Shown here in pieces: positions 12,552 through 13,973 of a stretch of 13,973 nucleotides of DNA. The position numbers were made by a program, and so were the translations under genes. The notes below the pieces were generated by a model. The model did not search any database. It was not told the origin of the DNA and saw nothing but the letters and a program-made list of their open reading frames with translations. This DNA comes from Anaerolineales bacterium (GTDB lineage Bacteria > Chloroflexota > Anaerolineae > Anaerolineales > Villigracilaceae). The stretch lies in assembly GCA_016789205.1 (NCBI GenBank), contig JAEURF010000004.1, forward strand, positions 1-13,973, in the 5' to 3' direction. Within the stretch, counting starts at the first letter, position 1, and the number at the start of each line of letters is the position of its first letter.

Positions 12552-13973
12552 ATGTTTGCGCGCCTTGCAGTCAACATCCCCGCCGTTTCTGGCATCTTCG
12601 ATTACACCATCCCAAATGAACTCGCTGAAAAAATTCAAGCGGGCTGTTTGGTCACTGCCCCATTTGGAAATCAAACTGTGCAGGGGATTGTGATGGAACT
12701 TACTGATTCGCCTGCGATACAGAATCCTAAATCCATCATTGACTTGCTAGACCCTGCACCGCTTCTGACTCAACCTCAAATTGCGCTTGCCATTCGTTTA
12801 GCAGACGCTACTCTGAATCCGCTTGCCGCAATTGTAGGCTTGATGATTCCTACAGGATTGAGCCAACAAGCAGATATTCTTTATCAGACGGTAGACCGTG
12901 GACAGCAGACCGTTATGGACGGTCTACCGTCTACCGTCCATCGTCGAATCATAAAACTGCTGAATGAACGCGGACCTCTCCGTGGTCGTCAAATTGACTC
13001 GCATTTTGCAAAAGTGGATTGGCGCAAAACTGCAAACTTGTTAATTAAAAAAGGCGTGCTTTCAGCAAAGAATGTTTTACCTCCGCCGAGGGTGAGACCA
13101 AAGCATATCCGCGTTGCTCAGTTGTCCGTTACGCCAGAAGCGGCAGAAGCGGAGATGGAGTCACTTGGGTCAACAAAGCAAACGTTGGCACGACGTCAAT
13201 CTGCATTAAAGTTCTTAATTCAACAACTTGTGCCTGTTAATTTATCGTGGATATATGCTGAAACGGGTTGCAACATTGCCGACTTGCAAGAACTCGAAGA
13301 ACGCGGTTTGATTCGTTTGTTTGAGAATGAAATTTTTCGAGATTCATTGAGTAAGCAAGTAAGTGAGGAAACAAGTACACAAGTTATTAATTTAACATCT
13401 GAACAAAATTTTGCATTAGAAAAGATACTTTCATCTTTCCTCTTTCCTGCTTCGTTTCTTTTATACGGCGTGACTGGCTCCGGCAAAACAGAAATTTATT
13501 TACGCGCGGCACAAGAAACGATAAAACGCGGCAAGCAAGTAATTATTTTAGTTCCAGAAATTGCACTCACGCCTCAACTCGTGCGCAGATTTTTATCTCG
13601 TTTCCCCGGTCAAGTGGGCTTAGTTCATTCTAAATTATCTGAAGGTGAAAGATATGACACATGGCGACGAGCGCGTGATGGAAAATTAAATATTATTATT
13701 GGTGCGCGTTCAGCTTTGTTTTCACCATTAAAAAATATTGGTTTGATTGTTGTTGATGAATGCCACGATAGTTCTTATTATCAAGCGGAGCCACCATTTT
13801 ATAATGCGGTCACATCTGCACAAGAGTATGCAAAATTGTGCGGCGCAGTTTGTGTGCTGGGTTCTGCGACTCCAACAGTGGAACAAAGATTTCAATTTGA
13901 ACAAGGTCAAGGTTCGAAGGTCGAAGGTCAGATTTTAACTTTGCCAAACCGTGTCACTGATTCGGATTTGCCG
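12552..13973 (+). CDS. priA: Replication restart helicase PriA, N-terminal 474 residues (runs off the window)
   Basis: The frame from ATG 12552 stays open to the last base. The N-terminal domain (MFARLAVNIPAVSGIFDYTIP, ..VTAPFGNQTVQGIVME) is the 3'-DNA-end-binding domain of PriA. A winged-helix region follows (about 133-270). Helicase lobe 1 then has Walker A GVTGSGKT (306-313), ILVPEIALTPQ, HSKLSEGERYDTWRRARDG, GARSALFSPL, the Walker B box VVDECHDSSY (DECH at 402-405) and LGSATPTVE. PriA reloads the replisome at stalled forks. The usual Walker B is DEEH; Cys here at position 404 is unusual. Zinc-binding cysteines and lobe 2 lie beyond the window. Residues 113-131 are encoded by a palindromic heptamer repeat. 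No ribosome site precedes the start. Confidence 0.95.
   Translation, partial: MFARLAVNIPAVSGIFDYTIPNELAEKIQAGCLVTAPFGNQTVQGIVMELTDSPAIQNPKSIIDLLDPAPLLTQPQIALAIRLADATLNPLAAIVGLMIPTGLSQQADILYQTVDRGQQTVMDGLPSTVHRRIIKLLNERGPLRGRQIDSHFAKVDWRKTANLLIKKGVLSAKNVLPPPRVRPKHIRVAQLSVTPEAAEAEMESLGSTKQTLARRQSALKFLIQQLVPVNLSWIYAETGCNIADLQELEERGLIRLFENEIFRDSLSKQVSEETSTQVINLTSEQNFALEKILSSFLFPASFLLYGVTGSGKTEIYLRAAQETIKRGKQVIILVPEIALTPQLVRRFLSRFPGQVGLVHSKLSEGERYDTWRRARDGKLNIIIGARSALFSPLKNIGLIVVDECHDSSYYQAEPPFYNAVTSAQEYAKLCGAVCVLGSATPTVEQRFQFEQGQGSKVEGQILTLPNRVTDSDLP
12885..12946. repeat. Palindromic heptamer-repeat element inside the priA frame
   Basis: AGACGGTAGACCGT (12886-12899) has its perfect reverse complement at 12919-12932. 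Across 12887-12914, variants of GACNGTN repeat every 7 bases (GACGGTA, GACCGTG, GACAGCA, GACCGTT). From 12922 the inverse form GTCTACC repeats, also every 7 bases, ending in GTCCATC. The element is read in frame as about 19 residues (TVDRGQQTVMDGLPSTVHR). It is unlike the surrounding coding sequence. Confidence 0.8.

Noticed and set aside
1..13973. CRISPR array, insertion sequence, prophage or toxin-antitoxin pair
   Set aside because: No regularly spaced direct repeats, transposase, integrase or small paired genes were seen on either strand.

Overview
The window looks like a chromosomal segment of a Chloroflexota bacterium, most likely class Anaerolineae. This is inferred from gene content, not from a marker gene. 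The clues are secreted lipoproteins with Thr/Pro-rich linkers and a loosely conforming SLAC/NLAC lipobox, many GAF-type sensors, a small SRP RNA of the AACCCCGCCAGG...AGCAACGGTAAG type, and heptamer and ACCACAAAGG-type repeats. Base composition is moderately AT-rich and even. There are no tRNA or rRNA genes, insertion sequences or CRISPR arrays.

Layout. Bases 1-96 are the tail of a membrane protein on the plus strand. It converges, across an imperfect inverted repeat, on a three-gene minus-strand partner-switching operon (4305 to 175): a STAS antagonist, an RsbW-like anti-sigma kinase, and a five-GAF SpoIIE/PP2C phosphatase. Divergent from it are a single-domain response regulator and a REC-PAS-HD-GYP protein, a likely c-di-GMP phosphodiesterase. 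Next comes the gene for the small SRP RNA (ffs) with its own sigma70-type promoter. It is followed by two overlapping paralogous membrane-anchored proteins and a small multi-TM protein. A strong bidirectional terminator (8263-8299) separates these from a convergent ConA-like lipoprotein and a membrane-embedded GAF regulator with a putative C-terminal helix-turn-helix. The regulator is divergent from a DUF4352-like lipoprotein. Then follow a MEMO1-family protein and the first 474 codons of priA, which runs off the window.

How the genes work together. In the operon at 175-4305, the phosphatase should integrate signals through its GAF domains and dephosphorylate the STAS protein, which the RsbW-like kinase phosphorylates. 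No sigma factor is encoded here, so the output target is unknown. The adjacent REC and REC-PAS-HD-GYP genes could link the same locus to phosphorelay and c-di-GMP signalling. The rest of the window is housekeeping (SRP RNA, PriA, MEMO) mixed with envelope proteins of unknown function.

The most noteworthy observations are three genes whose start codon lies exactly 6 nt after a TANAAT box with no Shine-Dalgarno sequence (apparent leaderless mRNAs), a palindromic heptamer-repeat element inside the priA reading frame, a terminator-like hairpin directly before the anti-sigma kinase start codon, and an unusual membrane-bound putative DNA-binding regulator.
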